64,000 bases of DNA. Source: Paracyclopina nana (Eukaryota > Arthropoda > Copepoda > Cyclopoida > Cyclopettidae). The position numbers and the translations under genes were made by a program. The notes under the pieces were generated by a model. The model did no database searches. It saw nothing but the letters and a program-made list of their open reading frames with translations, and was not told where the DNA came from. Position 1 is the stretch's first letter, and each line of letters begins with the position of its first letter. Of this stretch, positions 1 through 11,489 are shown piece after piece. The DNA lies in contig JAGUCH010000007.1 in assembly GCA_019096065.1 (NCBI GenBank), positions 1,572,501 to 1,636,500 on the forward strand. The letters are read 5' to 3'.

Positions 1-1232
1 GTTACGCTCAGCTCAGGCATGGACATGCGGATGTCACAAAGATGACTTCTGGATCATCTGGAGATGAAACAAGGCCAAAGAATGTCAAATTCCCTTTCAT
101 CATCAAAATTAAGCATGTTGAGCAGTCACAAGTTGTCGACACAATTGTGGCCTCTTTAAGCCAAAAGACAACCAAGAATGTCAATCTTGTCGAACACTTG
201 AACGAAGGCCACTTTTTCCTCAGGGCTGGCCTTTTGGCAGAGTTAGGCCAAGCTGAATCATTCGCTTTGCAGGACCACTCGCACGAGGATGAAGGCCACA
301 CTCATGCAGATCTTGGGCATGGCCATGAAGACAAGGGTCATTTGCATGACTTTGAGGTACGCGATGAGCAAGGACAAAGGGCCTCCTATGATCTACTAAG
401 GCCTGGTTCAACTTGGGGAGACAAGGATGGAGGTCCTCATTTCGGCGAAAAACTCAACATGGAAGGCAAGGTTGGAACTGGTCATGCCAACATCCAAGTA
501 TGCTAGAATAACTTTAAAAAATTGTGTTTAACATAGCTCACTTTGCTTTTTTAAGATTTCTCAAGCTGAAATTGAGCCATCCAAGGAAATCATTGGAGCT
601 CCAATTGGCACTAATGTAGGACTTGAAACAAGGCCCAAAAATATGAAGGTCAGGTTTCTGTTTGAGCAAATTCAGCTTCATCCGGATAACTTCCCTGTTG
701 GAACCATCTTGCCATGGTTGTCTAACTTGGCCCAAGAGGACAAGGCTTTACCCAAAGGCTGGATAATTTACGAGCAATTGAACAGAGAGGGCAGATTTTT
801 GAGGGGTGGATCGATCAGTGAGGTTGGAACCTTTGAGGAGTCCCAAATGCAATTCCACACCCACAAAGACAATGGACACACCCACATCGATGCTGGCCAC
901 ACCCATCTGGATGCTGGCCACAAGGCCAAGGTAATTTAAATTAATTAATATTGATATTTAGCTCTTTACCAGCTACTTGTAAATTGAAGGTTTATGAAAT
1001 CCTTGTGCCCGGATCCAGCTATGGAGATAATGATGGCAGTCCTCGTTTTGCAAAGGATGGAACCATTTCGGTTGGCAGGTCATCCATCTCAGAGGCAAAG
1101 TCCAACCTGGCCAAGACAAGTGCCAACTTGCAGGAATCCAGGGCCCAAATTGGGAAGGTTCTGGAGGCCAATGCTGGCTCTGAAGTGACTCCCAAAAACA
1201 TTGGAGTCACTTACATTGTCAAAGTCTACTGA
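1..1232 (+). CDS. His-rich tandem protein with phage tail-collar-like repeats, 3' end of a gene cut by the window edge
   Basis: The reading frame is already open at base 3, so the start lies upstream of the window. Exons read as 3-497, 556-930 and 990-1232; both introns are 58-59 bp with GT-AG ends and phase 0. At least two full repeats and the tail of a third are visible. Each runs from a PVGTILPW-type strand through LPKGW, GRFLRGG, EVGTFE and a cluster of His-x-His pairs (HTHKDNGHTH), then PGSSYGDNDG, and ends in a RPKN(V/M)K or TPKNIGVTYIVK strand. This order matches the phage tail-collar fold, where the paired histidines bind metal; that likeness is by eye and inferred. No signal peptide or membrane segment is visible in the part present. 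A polyadenylation signal AATAAA sits at 1258-1263. Function in animals is unknown to me; a secreted or structural metal-binding role is only a guess. Confidence 0.7.
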
Positions 1233-1263
1233 TTTTCCTTTTTTGCTCTGCACAAGCAATAAA

Positions 1264-2142
1264 GTTTTTTCTTTCTTACTTTTTCCATTTTTGAGTACTT
1301 GTATTTTATTGGTAGAAAAATGTTGTATGATACAAAATATCTAAATAACATTTGGCTTGTTGAATAATCAGTGATCACCAAATTTTCTCAAAATTTGGAC
1401 AGACAAAATCTACATGAGGATACATTTGTACACACAGATTATTGGAAATGGCTTTCAGCCATTGCATCTTCTAGCTTATTGACTCTTTTTTTGCTCGGAT
1501 ATGCGGTGAAAAAATGATTATTGCATTGCAAACAATTGCACACACATTATTAATAGTTGTATGGAATATTCAAAGGAACTTTTTTGGGACAAAGTCAAGC
1601 TCGAAACATTTTTTTGGCTTTTTCGTGGTTGGGTCAAGAGAGATCGATGAGGGAAAACATTTTTTGTTTTGAGCAAAGAAAGGAGATCTTTTTTCTTTTT
1701 TTTTCACCAGGAGGAGAGAAAGTGTGTGCAAAAATAGCGGAGCACTGTTGGGGGGAAAAGTCCAAACAAATTGGACTTTTCTCAACAGATATTTTACAGT
1801 ATTTTGTGGTGGGCTTATTAACTTGGTTTTTTTGGTAGAAAATGTACAAAAATGCTGCTTGAAGACATGATGATGACACACAATTGGTAGAGCTTCGTTG
1901 GTTTTTTGATCCCTTCAGTTGCAGTAGGTTTTCAGCCTTGTTCATTAAATATGGTTGGCAGTGAGATCAGCAAATACAAAATATTCTATATAAAAAATTT
2001 AGGGTGAGATCAACACACAACTCAAAAAAAAAGGAAAACTGGTGGAAGTGCAAAAAATAATATCGAAATGAATAATTGTTCTTGGCGAGGTTTGGATGAT
2101 AAATTAAGGTTGGGAATTATTGGGCCTTCGAAAAGCGGCTAC
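1264..2142. other. intergenic, no gene seen
   Basis: AT-rich spacer between the convergent ends of the collar-like gene and the BTB zinc-finger gene. Short open frames here have no splice or domain support. It must contain the 3' untranslated region of the minus-strand neighbour. Confidence 0.6.
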
Positions 2143-4083
2143 TCATCGAAAGACTGCATTTTCAGTTTGGCCTCCAGTCGCTGGTTGAGGCTGTGGAGTT
2201 AACGAGGTTGACAGTCGATCTGGACACTTCTTCTCATGGCCAAGTTTGTTGTAATTTGTGCGGAAGCGACGACCACAAAAGCGACATGGATACGGCTTTT
2301 CGCCTGTAAAGAAAAGTAAGGGGACAAGTGTTAAAAAAGACGATTTCAATTTTCAATACAACAACTGTACCTGTATGAATCCTCATGTGGCGATTCCATG
2401 TGGATCGATCATACAGAGTTTTGCTGCATATAGGGCATTCCTTCCGCTCTTTGGGATTTCCTGCACCTGTCGTGGACGACGAAGAAGCCACCTTTTGCAT
2501 GTAATAGTACAATTGCAGTTGCTGCAATAAAAAAATCAATTAGCCTTTTTTCAACAAAAGAGTAATGGCTGAGAAGGAACTCACATTGGCCATTGCAGCT
2601 GCTTGATGACTAAGCCCAGGTCCATTCGAGCCTGAAGTTGTGGTGGGCGTTGACATTGGCAAGCCTGAACTGGTGGCAGCTGAGGGCGATGAAGAGGATG
2701 AGGTTGCCAAGGCCGAAATTGATGATGGGGGCAGTAATGATGAGAGCGTCGTTGGAAGTGGTCCACTTTGGGCCTGAAATAAATTACCTTGCAACATGTT
2801 CAAAAATGAATTTTGGGGCATCTTCATACCTGAGCTGCAGCCAGAAGAGCATTCATGGAGCTCATGGGGTCGGAGGGGTCCAAGGCAGACAGGCTCATGC
2901 CAGCAGCTTGAGCCGCTGCCAAAAGTGCAGCATTGCTTGCAGATGCACTCGAAGAAGAGCTGGGCCTTGAACGAGACCTTGGTGGAGGCCCTCCAAGGGG
3001 TGAACTCCTAGAGTTGCCATTGTTGTCATTGTTCCAATATCCTCTATCGTAGTGATCAAGGCCGTTGTTGGGGGTGGACCGTTCTCGCTTCAGTAGTTTG
3101 CCGTGGTAGTTTCGGGGGTCATCCGGATCCGAATATTGGCCTTCGGAGCCAGTGCCATTTCCATCGTTGCTTGAACTGGTTGCAAAGGCTTTGGAGGAAG
3201 TCATAGTAGTGTGAGCAGGAGGAGGGGTCCTTCCTGTGGATGAGGATGGCATTGCATGATGGTTGCCAAACCATGGCGGCATTCCAGAGGGTGGCCTCAA
3301 GTGAGGCAGCGATGAGGCCATGCCTCGAATGGGCTGAATCTCCAGCTGGCCATGCAGCCTGGATCGGACATCATCGATGGAGAAATCATCACATCCTTGA
3401 GAGTCGACGTCACAGGAAGCAGTGGAGGCTCCATCTTGAATGTCTGAAGAAGGTCGCTTGATGGGAGATCCAGTGGCTGAGGCCAGAAATCCCTCGGCTT
3501 CTCGCTTTCGCTCCAGCTCCACAAGACCCCTGATTTGCAGGCCGCGAGCAGTCTTGAGCAGTCCGTGCAAATCCTCTTGCGGGCACGACACCTCGCCCCT
3601 GTACATGTACATGAGGAGGAGCTTCATGTACTTGAAGTGCACATCTTTGAGCACGACAATGGGATGTTTGCATGGGTTGCGCAAGAACAGGTGCCTGAAG
3701 TAGGGACTGCAGACGGACAAGACTAGCTTGTGGGCGGGGAAGTTGTGCTCGCCGCATGATAGGGTGACATCGATAAACTGCTCTTGATGGCACAGATCTT
3801 CAGCCAGTTCGAAAAAGCTCTTGTGGTGATCATCCCACTTGAGGAGGAGTTCCTCCTCGTACTCTGTTTTGGGCTCGAGTATGTCCTCGTTATTGGTGGA
3901 GGCTTCGATCAGCCTGGTGGAGGGCAACTCGTCCTCCTCCACGCTCCTGGAGGCTTCTTGTGGCGGCGAGGCAATGACCTCGTGATGGGCTGGCGGCGTC
4001 ACAGCATTGCTGGTGGGCGAGGCTTCGTTGTTTTCCGAGGCGTTCACAGCGGGCATGGCCTCGTTGTCCTCTTTGGGGTTCAT
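2143..4083 (-). CDS. BTB/POZ and double C2H2 zinc-finger transcription factor
   Basis: Four minus-strand exons: 4083-2830, 2773-2585, 2521-2371, 2303-2143, giving 584 residues with consistent phases. The BTB domain covers about residues 82-190 (FIDVTLSC, FPAHKLVLSVCSPYFRHLF, then LLMYMYRGEV), the version typical of arthropod tramtrack/abrupt/lola-like factors. A long low-complexity Ser/Pro/Ala region follows. Two C2H2 fingers lie near the C-terminus (CPICSKTLYDRSTWNRHMRIH and CRFCGRRFRTNYNKLGHEKKC, the second ending in Cys rather than His, a CCHC form); the TGEKP linker is split by the last intron. BTB domains dimerise and recruit chromatin partners in the nucleus; the fingers bind DNA. The ATG at 4083 is the first in frame and precedes the acidic N-terminus. 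Which named arthropod factor it corresponds to cannot be decided here. Confidence 0.88.
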
Positions 4084-4089
4084 ATTTAT

Positions 4090-5330
4090 TCAATTGAGAT
4101 CAGACCTACATCTATGAAAAAAGGTCACTTGTGCGTGCTTTTACACCTTAGTCATCCATGACCTCTGAAAATGCAAAAAGAGCAAATCTAGTGAGAAATT
4201 CAACAGCCAAGCTTGCAAATTTCGCGAATTTGCGGCATTTTCTCGCTTGCGAAATAAATTCCAGCGCACAATTGGTGGCAAGAGCCGATTTAAATCGGAA
4301 CGTAAACAAAGTTGAGAAATCTCGCGAAATGGAACTTTTCCAGTTGGATTGCGTCCATTTCGCGGACACAACAAAGAAAACGTGCTTTTTTAACGGCCTT
4401 TTTTCACCCCCTTTGCACCCTTGGACACTGGGGCTGTCCTGGTGGGAAACGTTTCACTTTTCGGCCATTTTCCCACTGACACGCTGTCCTTTGGTCGAAT
4501 CACGCCGATAAAATGGCCGAACGGCCTTTCTGCGGGGGTAAAAGGGCAAAAAGTCTTACCTCGCTTTGTGTGCAAGTTTTAGTGACGCCTTCCTTAGTTG
4601 TTGGTGGTGGCTGCAGCACTGCTACTACAGCGTTACAGTAGGCATCATCATGCCCGGCTGGGACACAAAAAAGGCCGGCTTAGCCCGGCCCGGCCGAAAC
4701 GGCCCGAAAAGCAAACTTCCAACGAACGCGTTTGCATTCAGCCGGCAGACATCGGTTTTTCCCAAGCGTCTCGCTTCCAAAACCCGGGGAGGAAAAAATA
4801 AGTTAAAAATGCCCTCGTTTCAAATTTTCCGCGAAACGCGCGTTTTCCAGCTGAAAATCGAGCGTTTCGCGACTTTTCCCTCCATTGTTTACATCTTACT
4901 CTAAACTGATCTCAAACGTCAACGCTCTTTTAAGAGTAAGTTCGGACTCGCAAATTATGGCTGATATCGATTGAAAAGCGCAAAAAAGCGCTGACAAACG
5001 TGAAAAATGCGAAAAGAAGTGTGAGTCATGGAAAAGTTTTGCGTGAGTAACCAGGGCGGACTTTCCCGTGTTTTCCGCGTGGTAGGCACATAATCGAGCA
5101 AGGGGCTTGGGAAAAACCGAAGTGGTCGTGAAGCGCCATCTGGTGTCAAGGACAGCCGGGGTGCATTGGAAAAAAAGGCGACGCCACCGTCGACGACGAC
5201 CGCAAATCACACAAAGCTAAAGCAGGGCAAAAGGAAGTCGGTGTTATTGGCCGGCCATGCTTCGCTCGACTCACTGTGGCTTCGGGCCTGCTGCTATAGC
5301 TTTTGCTTTTGGTAAAGCGGATGCAGCTGG
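4090..5330. promoter_or_regulatory. CpG-rich probable promoter block with TTCGCGAA-like elements
   Basis: This 1.2-kb block is visibly richer in CpG than the AT-rich DNA around it and lies just upstream of the BTB gene's start. It holds several variants of a TTTCGCGAAA-like core: about 4219-4231, 4322-4331, 4354-4361, 4828-4842 and 4863-4872. It also has an AGATGGCGC core (minus strand) at 5133-5141. A constitutively unmethylated, possibly bidirectional promoter is the simplest reading; transcription start sites cannot be placed. Confidence 0.45.
5133..5141 (-). promoter_or_regulatory. AGATGGCGC motif (CTCF-like core)
   Basis: The nine-base core AGATGGCGC reads on the minus strand inside the CpG-rich block. 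It is one of four exact copies in the window. The core resembles the binding site reported for arthropod CTCF; binding here is inference. Confidence 0.35.
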
Positions 5331-5336
5331 ATCAAA

Positions 5337-5606
5337 ATGGACTACACTTATCCGTATCAAAATGCCGTTTTCAGCCTAGGCCACGACGACCGCTGCCATT
5401 TTTGCCACAATATACGTGACACAATGGAGAAGCTCTCATTGTCCTCAAAATCTACGATCAACTGGCAACAAATTATATCTTTTTTTAAATACCAAAACGA
5501 TGTGTCTTTCTCTCAAGTCGACATTTTTTCTTATGAAGCGTTAAAGGTTTCTGTTCTCTTTTATTCCTTTTTTTTTTGGTCCGAGCGAACAAAGAGCCGT
5601 TTATGA
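5337..5606 (+). CDS. possible first exon or small orphan frame, doubtful
   Basis: An 89-codon frame starts in a good context (ATCAAAATGG) at the right edge of the CpG-rich block. It carries a CHFC pair near residue 20. The downstream half turns into T-rich translation that looks non-coding; a weak donor near 5546 could end a real first exon, but I find no matching downstream exon before the DEG/ENaC gene. It may be a shadow frame only. Confidence 0.2.
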   Translation: MDYTYPYQNAVFSLGHDDRCHFCHNIRDTMEKLSLSSKSTINWQQIISFFKYQNDVSFSQVDIFSYEALKVSVLFYSFFFWSERTKSRL

Positions 5607-6762
5607 GTGCGCCTTTTTTTGGGAGCATTTTCCAAGTTTGACCTTAAAGAAAGTAGGAAGCCGAAGATCTCTTTGTCACAGAGTTCGCGGGCTTTGACAG
5701 GTAGTGGAACAGTGGCCTGAATTTCGCTCGCACACACGTGTTCCTTTTTTCTACTCAATTGTCTTTTTCACATAGGTCAATGTATGCGACTTCCGACGAC
5801 ATTTTTTTTTTCGCCAAAAAAAGGCACAAATACGCTATAAAAGAATTGAGAAAAAAAGCTGTCAAAACGATGAGATAACGCTATGCTAACATGTCAATTG
5901 CAAACACTTCGTATCATTTTTACCATTAAAAAAGGCTCCTCAAATGCTTATCAAAAGTTGTCTTTGCGCAAATTTTGAAAATGAAAAAAAGCATAATATC
6001 TTTTCTGATTAAAAATAGAACATTTAGACCCGTCTTGATGAAAGTTAATTTTTCCATGAAAATTGACGCAAAATATCACATAATATTGCATTCAAGAATT
6101 TGTTCTTGAAACATTTAAGTAGTCGTTAAAAATATATATATTCGGAACATTTCCAAGAGCCCAAAAGGTTTCGCGATTCATGGAAATAATTTGCGTTTCT
6201 CTAAGCGAGATTTTGAAAAGTTTGAAATTAAGTCAGGATTTTTTCCCCCTTTTTTCCTTTCATGCCATAACTTCTTCTTCACGTGATACATTTAATTTAT
6301 TAACTCGTTTGCATACTCAGAACTAGCAATGGTGCGCATTTTCGCTGAAACTGAAGTGCTAAATTTGCCTTATTTTTGCAGCGTCACTTTGTTGTTTTTA
6401 AACTTGAAGTGGATGGAATTATTCACAAAGGCACAACGCCAATGTCCTAAAGCATCTTAAAAAAAGCGTTTTAAATAAATGTCTCGCAGCTGAGATAGAA
6501 AAATGGAGTGTGGAATACTGAAAATCGTCTGGATCAGCTCCTATTGCAATGGCTTAAACTCAAAATAATCATAAGGTAGGAATTTATTTATTCCTTTCAA
6601 TGAAAATATCTTTGCAATGCAATGGCGTGACAAAATGTCCTAAGAGTTTGAAAATCAATTGTTTTGTCCTTTTAGTTTACTTTTCATTACCTTCAAGACC
6701 TTGCCCTTTTGGTCAACATTTTTCTGCTTATGTTTGTTTAGTTTGTCAGTAGGTCTTTCACT
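5607..6762. other. intergenic, AT-rich, no gene seen
   Basis: About 1.15 kb with T-runs and A-runs and no coding frame supported by splice sites. It includes the upstream region of the DEG/ENaC gene; no clear TATA box was singled out. Confidence 0.55.
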
Positions 6763-8002
6763 ATGAAGATTAGTCTGAAACAAATTCTGGTCTTTAGTCT
6801 CTATTTATCATTGGCATTGCTGCTGATAATTCAAGCTAAGGATGTTTATGAAGCCTATCAATCCAAAAAGACAATGTTTTCCATATCTTTGAATGAAGAG
6901 GCTGAAATGTACATTCCAGCCATCACCTTATGCCCTGGAAACATTTTCAACATTGTCAAGCTAAAATCTAAGTACAATTTAAGCTTTGACATTATTGATG
7001 GGTTGCCACCACTTCAAAGTAATAATACAATGCTGGACTACTACAGAGATGTTTCATATGTTCTTAACAAAGATTTTGAAATTGAGTTCTATGACTACAC
7101 TAAAAAGTCACCGAATCACCTAGTGAAGCTAGATTTAGGGGCAAACTCAAAATCAAGCCTGGGTACCATCAATGTTACAGAAATGTTCACTTTTATTAAT
7201 GGGCTCTGTCATGTCATTACATCAGACTTTACCATCAAAGGATCATACTCACCACTCATATTTTTTGTCAAATTTCACACTAAGTCACCAAATGAAAGGC
7301 CTGGCAAATTTGTTGTTTTTGTGGGAGAATTAGAGGAAATGCATGGCTTGATTTACACCAGCTTTAAAGGTACTATGCCATATTCAGCTGAAATAGGTAA
7401 AACTTCACTTCAAAAGCTGCTGTCTAGACCATGATATAAGCAAATTACATTTTTTCATAGAAATTGGACATTCTACTACAACATTTCTAAATAAGCACGA
7501 ATGGAACTATCTTGGTGAAAAGGGCAGCTGCAAAAAAGATACGACTAGTTATGACTATCAGCAGTGTTTTGCAAATGAATTCACGCAGGGCATGCTTGGT
7601 TTTGGTATAGTAAATTGTACTTCCTTTGGTAGCAATGAGCTCTTTAAAATCAGTAACTTGTCCTTGCCTTTATGTTCATCAGCCCGCCAAAAGCTTAGCA
7701 ATACATCAGTATTTGAGGTGTTCCAAAACTGTTTCAAGAACTGTCAGAAGCCTTGTAAATTAAACCAATACATTGGCTACCCCAGAAAATATGCAGTGAG
7801 CTCTGCAGAAAATAGAACCTTAATTGGATTTGTCTATGAAAACAATGTGGTTGCCACCCATGTTGAATATTTGCTGTATGACTCTTCAAACTTCATTGGA
7901 ACTGTGGGAGGACTCATGGGTCTTTTTCTTGGCTTTTCCTTCTATGACTTTGGAACATTGATAATTGAAACATTGTATCAGAGACTGAATAAGAGATTCT
8001 GA
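6763..8002 (+). CDS. DEG/ENaC (pickpocket-like) sodium channel subunit
   Basis: Two exons, 6763-7396 and 7461-8002, joined in phase 1, give 391 residues. Helix 1 is at about residues 8-25; just after it comes the family's post-TM1 signature PAITLCPGN. A cysteine-rich extracellular region follows (FLNKHEWNYL, then spaced cysteines including CFKNCQKPCKL). Helix 2 near the C-terminus contains GLFLGFSFYD, which keeps the G-x-S selectivity-filter pattern. The protein is short for a pickpocket channel (usually about 450-600), the loss being in the extracellular part. Such trimeric channels conduct sodium in sensory, epithelial or peptide-gated roles. The stop codon overlaps an AATAAA at 8002-8007, so the 3' UTR is very short. 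Confidence 0.9.
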
Positions 8003-8335
8003 ATAAAAATACTCCTCACCTCCTGATAAAGGCTGCAGACAGCAAAAATGTCTAATTTTCCATTTGGCCCTATTTAGCAAAAGGAAAAAGTCTTTTGTGC
8101 TTTTTCAAGCATGCCATGAATATTTTGCAATTATGTAAAGATAAAAAAGTTAAAAATGACCTAAGAGCCAAGCAATTAGCTTAAGTTATCAGTCTCTACT
8201 AGCATATACCACAAGGACTCCTTATTTGGCAGATTTTAGCTCATCTCAGCTAAAAATCCAAAATCAAGGATACAGCAAAGCTCTCCTAATTTGCCTTTCC
8301 TCCTTTAGTCTTTTTCACGCTTTGGAAGTTGAAAG

Positions 8336-9226
8336 ATGTCAGCTACAATGTCTGATGACACTTACGTAGCTGAAATCATAGGAGAAGTGGCAATTTATGC
8401 TTCAACTTCTTTGGCTTTGGGCCTGTTTGCTTTGATTTGGACCTACCTCAGTAGGAAACCCTTGGGCATGCAAACACCCTTTGATGCCATGGTCAAAGAT
8501 TACATAGTTGTAAGCACAGTCTCAACTTTGGTTGGTGACATGTTCCACCTTGGGCATGGGCCATACACTCGATTTCCATACTTGGCAGTCATCAGTTGCC
8601 TAGTGCAAATAGGACTGGGCCATGCATACTTCCTGCAAGCTCTGGCCACAGTGAGCACAAGATACATTCTCATCTTTTGCTCATCCTGGATTGAACAAGT
8701 GAATGACCACACTTATGTCAATGGAATTAGAGCTGCCATTGTGTCAACATCTTGCATTCTGACCACTTATGAAGCTTTGGTGAATGACTATGCCAATTCC
8801 CAAACTTATGCCTACTTAACTGGCATCAACAAGGATCACAGTAGGCCTCTCACCATACATTCCATCAAAGTTGTTGTCTTGCTTGGTGTCCTTCTCATCA
8901 TCATCATGTTTGTGAGGATTGAAATTTGGAAATGGCAATCAAAGGAGAAATCCCTGGCAGACATTGGCTACTCATTTTTTACTATCAGATCAATTGGTTT
9001 GATTATGTTGCTGGGTGGACTTTCCACTGTAGTCTACATTGATCAGGTGTCAAGCCCAAGGCTGAAGAGAATCAAGTTCCATGCCTTCTACATCATTCTA
9101 GTCCTCAACATTTTGCCCATATGGATGATTGTGAGGAATGAAAACATGGCAGCTTATGTCACTGGCATTTTCCAAACATTTGTTGCCCTGATTCAACGCA
9201 GAGGCTCAAGGGTTGGCCCACTTTAA
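8336..9226 (+). CDS. intronless orphan seven-helix membrane protein (family A of this window)
   Basis: A single exon of 296 residues with no intron, unusual beside its spliced neighbours. Seven hydrophobic segments are visible at roughly residues 18-36, 50-67, 78-112, 128-147, 174-197, 209-231 and 240-265, with a short amphipathic tail. The end of helix 3 reads TRYILIF then W, reminiscent of a DRY-like position, but no NPxxY motif occurs in helix 7 (LNILPIW instead). The segment order and a GM-x-x-P motif before helix 2 resemble the minus-strand protein at 27919-29223. I do not recognise the family; a receptor role is inference from topology. Stop and AATAAA overlap (9225-9230). Confidence 0.75.
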   Translation: MSATMSDDTYVAEIIGEVAIYASTSLALGLFALIWTYLSRKPLGMQTPFDAMVKDYIVVSTVSTLVGDMFHLGHGPYTRFPYLAVISCLVQIGLGHAYFLQALATVSTRYILIFCSSWIEQVNDHTYVNGIRAAIVSTSCILTTYEALVNDYANSQTYAYLTGINKDHSRPLTIHSIKVVVLLGVLLIIIMFVRIEIWKWQSKEKSLADIGYSFFTIRSIGLIMLLGGLSTVVYIDQVSSPRLKRIKFHAFYIILVLNILPIWMIVRNENMAAYVTGIFQTFVALIQRRGSRVGPL

Positions 9227-9230
9227 TAAA

Positions 9231-9901
9231 TGTTAAAATAACAAAATTCTCTGAAGAGTCATTGTTTTCACTTTTTGGCTTCTCAATCAAACAGGGCTTG
9301 TGCAACAAATAAACTATAAAAAAAGAAAAACTCAAGCCCATGTTTGAAATTATAGCTTGTGTATCAATTTTCATCAAAACTTGCAGCATTCGTTTTCATT
9401 GTACATGATCTGAAATTGGCACTTTTGCATTTTGGTCAAGATTCATTTAAAAGTTTTTATGTCTTATAATGGTCAGAACAAGTGTTATTATATTGAAATA
9501 ATGCATGCTTTGAATTTTGTAATCCCTAATTCATGGTTAGAAATAAATTCTCATTTTGAATTCACTTCTTGGCTACTTGAACGAATTCACCCATGGCTAA
9601 TGCAGCATAAAATGCATAAATTACCAAATTGCAGCATCAATTGACACTGAACACATGTGCATGCTTGTCCTTGTTATAACATGCACACAAGCACGTTTGG
9701 CTCTGCACATTACAATCTGGCTATTCCATGAAGTGATATCATCATCTTATTTAATACTTTGCCTCTTGATGAGTCCATAAATACTTTGCAATTATTTGTG
9801 GGTACCAACATGAGTTATTATAGCAATTAGATATTGATAAAGCTATTTGAGAAGCTCAATGCTCTTTTGGTTTTTTTCTTTTGGGTTGGTTGTGGCTTTA
9901 A
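9231..9901. other. intergenic, no gene seen
   Basis: AT-rich spacer of about 670 bp between the orphan 7TM gene and the LNR-lectin gene. No convincing coding frame or RNA gene. Confidence 0.55.
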
Positions 9902-11489
9902 TTGTTTACAATAGTCTCTTATAGCTGTTTGTTAAACATGTTTTCAACTAAGATACTTTCTTCAATCATATATTGTGCAATTGTAATTTTGGCTTTAATA
10001 ATTTTTGTTGTTTTGTACTTCCAACAATCACATGGAAGTATTACAACCTTGCAGAATTCAAAAATACCATCATCAACCAAAAGCCATAGTGATACCTCTC
10101 ACTTCACTAAAGCATCACTTAAATCAGATACAACCATCATAAATGCTGGAAACTTTGGCTCCTCAACACTGAACTTTGAATCAGAAAGCTGTGTAGCTGA
10201 CTGGATTGGAGATGGTTATTGTGATGATGGAAACAATCATGCTAATTGTGAATTTGACAGTGGAGATTGCTGCAATCCACATACTATTTACCTCCTATGC
10301 TACATTTGTGAATGTATTCCGCTTGTATCCTCAACAACTAGTATTGCAACAATGCTGGAGACTTCTTATAGCAAAGAATTAGTGGCTGTACCTCAGGCAG
10401 GGCGTGGAGATTGCCTTGACTCTATGCTTGGAGATGGAGTATGTGATGTTGAATTAAACTACTATGCCTGCTTTTTTGATGGAGGAGATTGCTGCCAACC
10501 TAGACCCTCTTTTGTGATATGTGATTTTTGCATTTGCCATCTTAACAATTCAGCCTTCATTGAGAGCTTCTTTGAGGACTTCTTCGAGGGCAATGATGTT
10601 GAGCCTGCCCATTGCCACAAATCAGCATGGATTGGTGATGGCTTTTGTGATGATGACACAAATACAGTGGCCTGTTCCTTTGATGGAGGAGATTGCTGTG
10701 AGCCTACTTCAAATCATTTGCACTGTCACTTTTGCATTTGCAAGGACTGTCCTGACTCATGGGTCATGATTTCAGGGAAATGTATTTTCCTTGATGACAG
10801 CCCCAAATCATTTGATGATGCTGTTGAAAGCTGTAGTAGTAGGGCAGCCATTTTGTATGAGCCCAGAAGTGCAACAGAGTATTCTGCTGTGGTGTCATCA
10901 CTAAGTGAGGCCTCATTGGCACCAATGTGGATTGGCATATCCCGAATTGAAACATCGAGGCAAATGGCAGTATTCTAGGATGTACCAGCTTTCTATAGAA
11001 TGTATTTTACAGGTTTACTTATCTCTCTGATAAAACTTCGCTGACATTTTCCAATTGGAAATATGGTGAGCCTAATTCACTCAAAGGATTGGCTGATTGT
11101 GTGCAAGTTCTGCCCTCAAGTGATGAGGCTGCTTTCCAATGGAATGACAGATCCTGCACTTCACTCCAGGCCAAAGCATCTACAATTTGTCAAGGTTTTT
11201 CAATCAATGGCAAAAGTTTCATGCACACACAATACTTTTGATTACAGGCTTTCTGGAAGGAGAGATTGTGTTTTTGCTGCCAAATCTTGAACATTGCGTG
11301 GATTTCTTTGAGTACATGATTTTTGATGGCTTCTGTGATGATCAGACAAATACTGAAGAATGCTTGTTTGGTGGTGGAGATTGCTGCCTACCTGTGATAA
11401 ACGATACTTATTGTGTACATTGCATTTGTCATGTTGATTTTATACAGCACTGTACAAATGCTCATTGCACTCTCGATCATCATATATAA
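9902..11489 (+). CDS. type II membrane protein with LNR-LNR-LNR-C-type lectin-LNR architecture
   Basis: Exons 9902-10959, 11013-11194 and 11248-11489 give 493 residues (481 if the second ATG at 9938 is used). A hydrophobic segment near the N-terminus acts as signal anchor. Three Lin-12/Notch repeats follow (each WIGDGYCDDG-like, then DGGDCC, with the acidic calcium ligands). Next is a C-type lectin domain: DCPDSW, WIGISR, then NW-x-x-GEPN, DCV, WNDRSC. A fourth LNR (DGFCDDQTNTEECLF, GGDCC) closes the protein. EPN in the lectin loop suggests mannose-type calcium-dependent sugar binding. The first intron has a GC donor (AG|GCAAAT): no GT donor keeps the frame. LNRs outside Notch are expanded in Oithona copepods; this architecture would be a member of that kind. 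Extracellular location is inferred. Confidence 0.85.
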
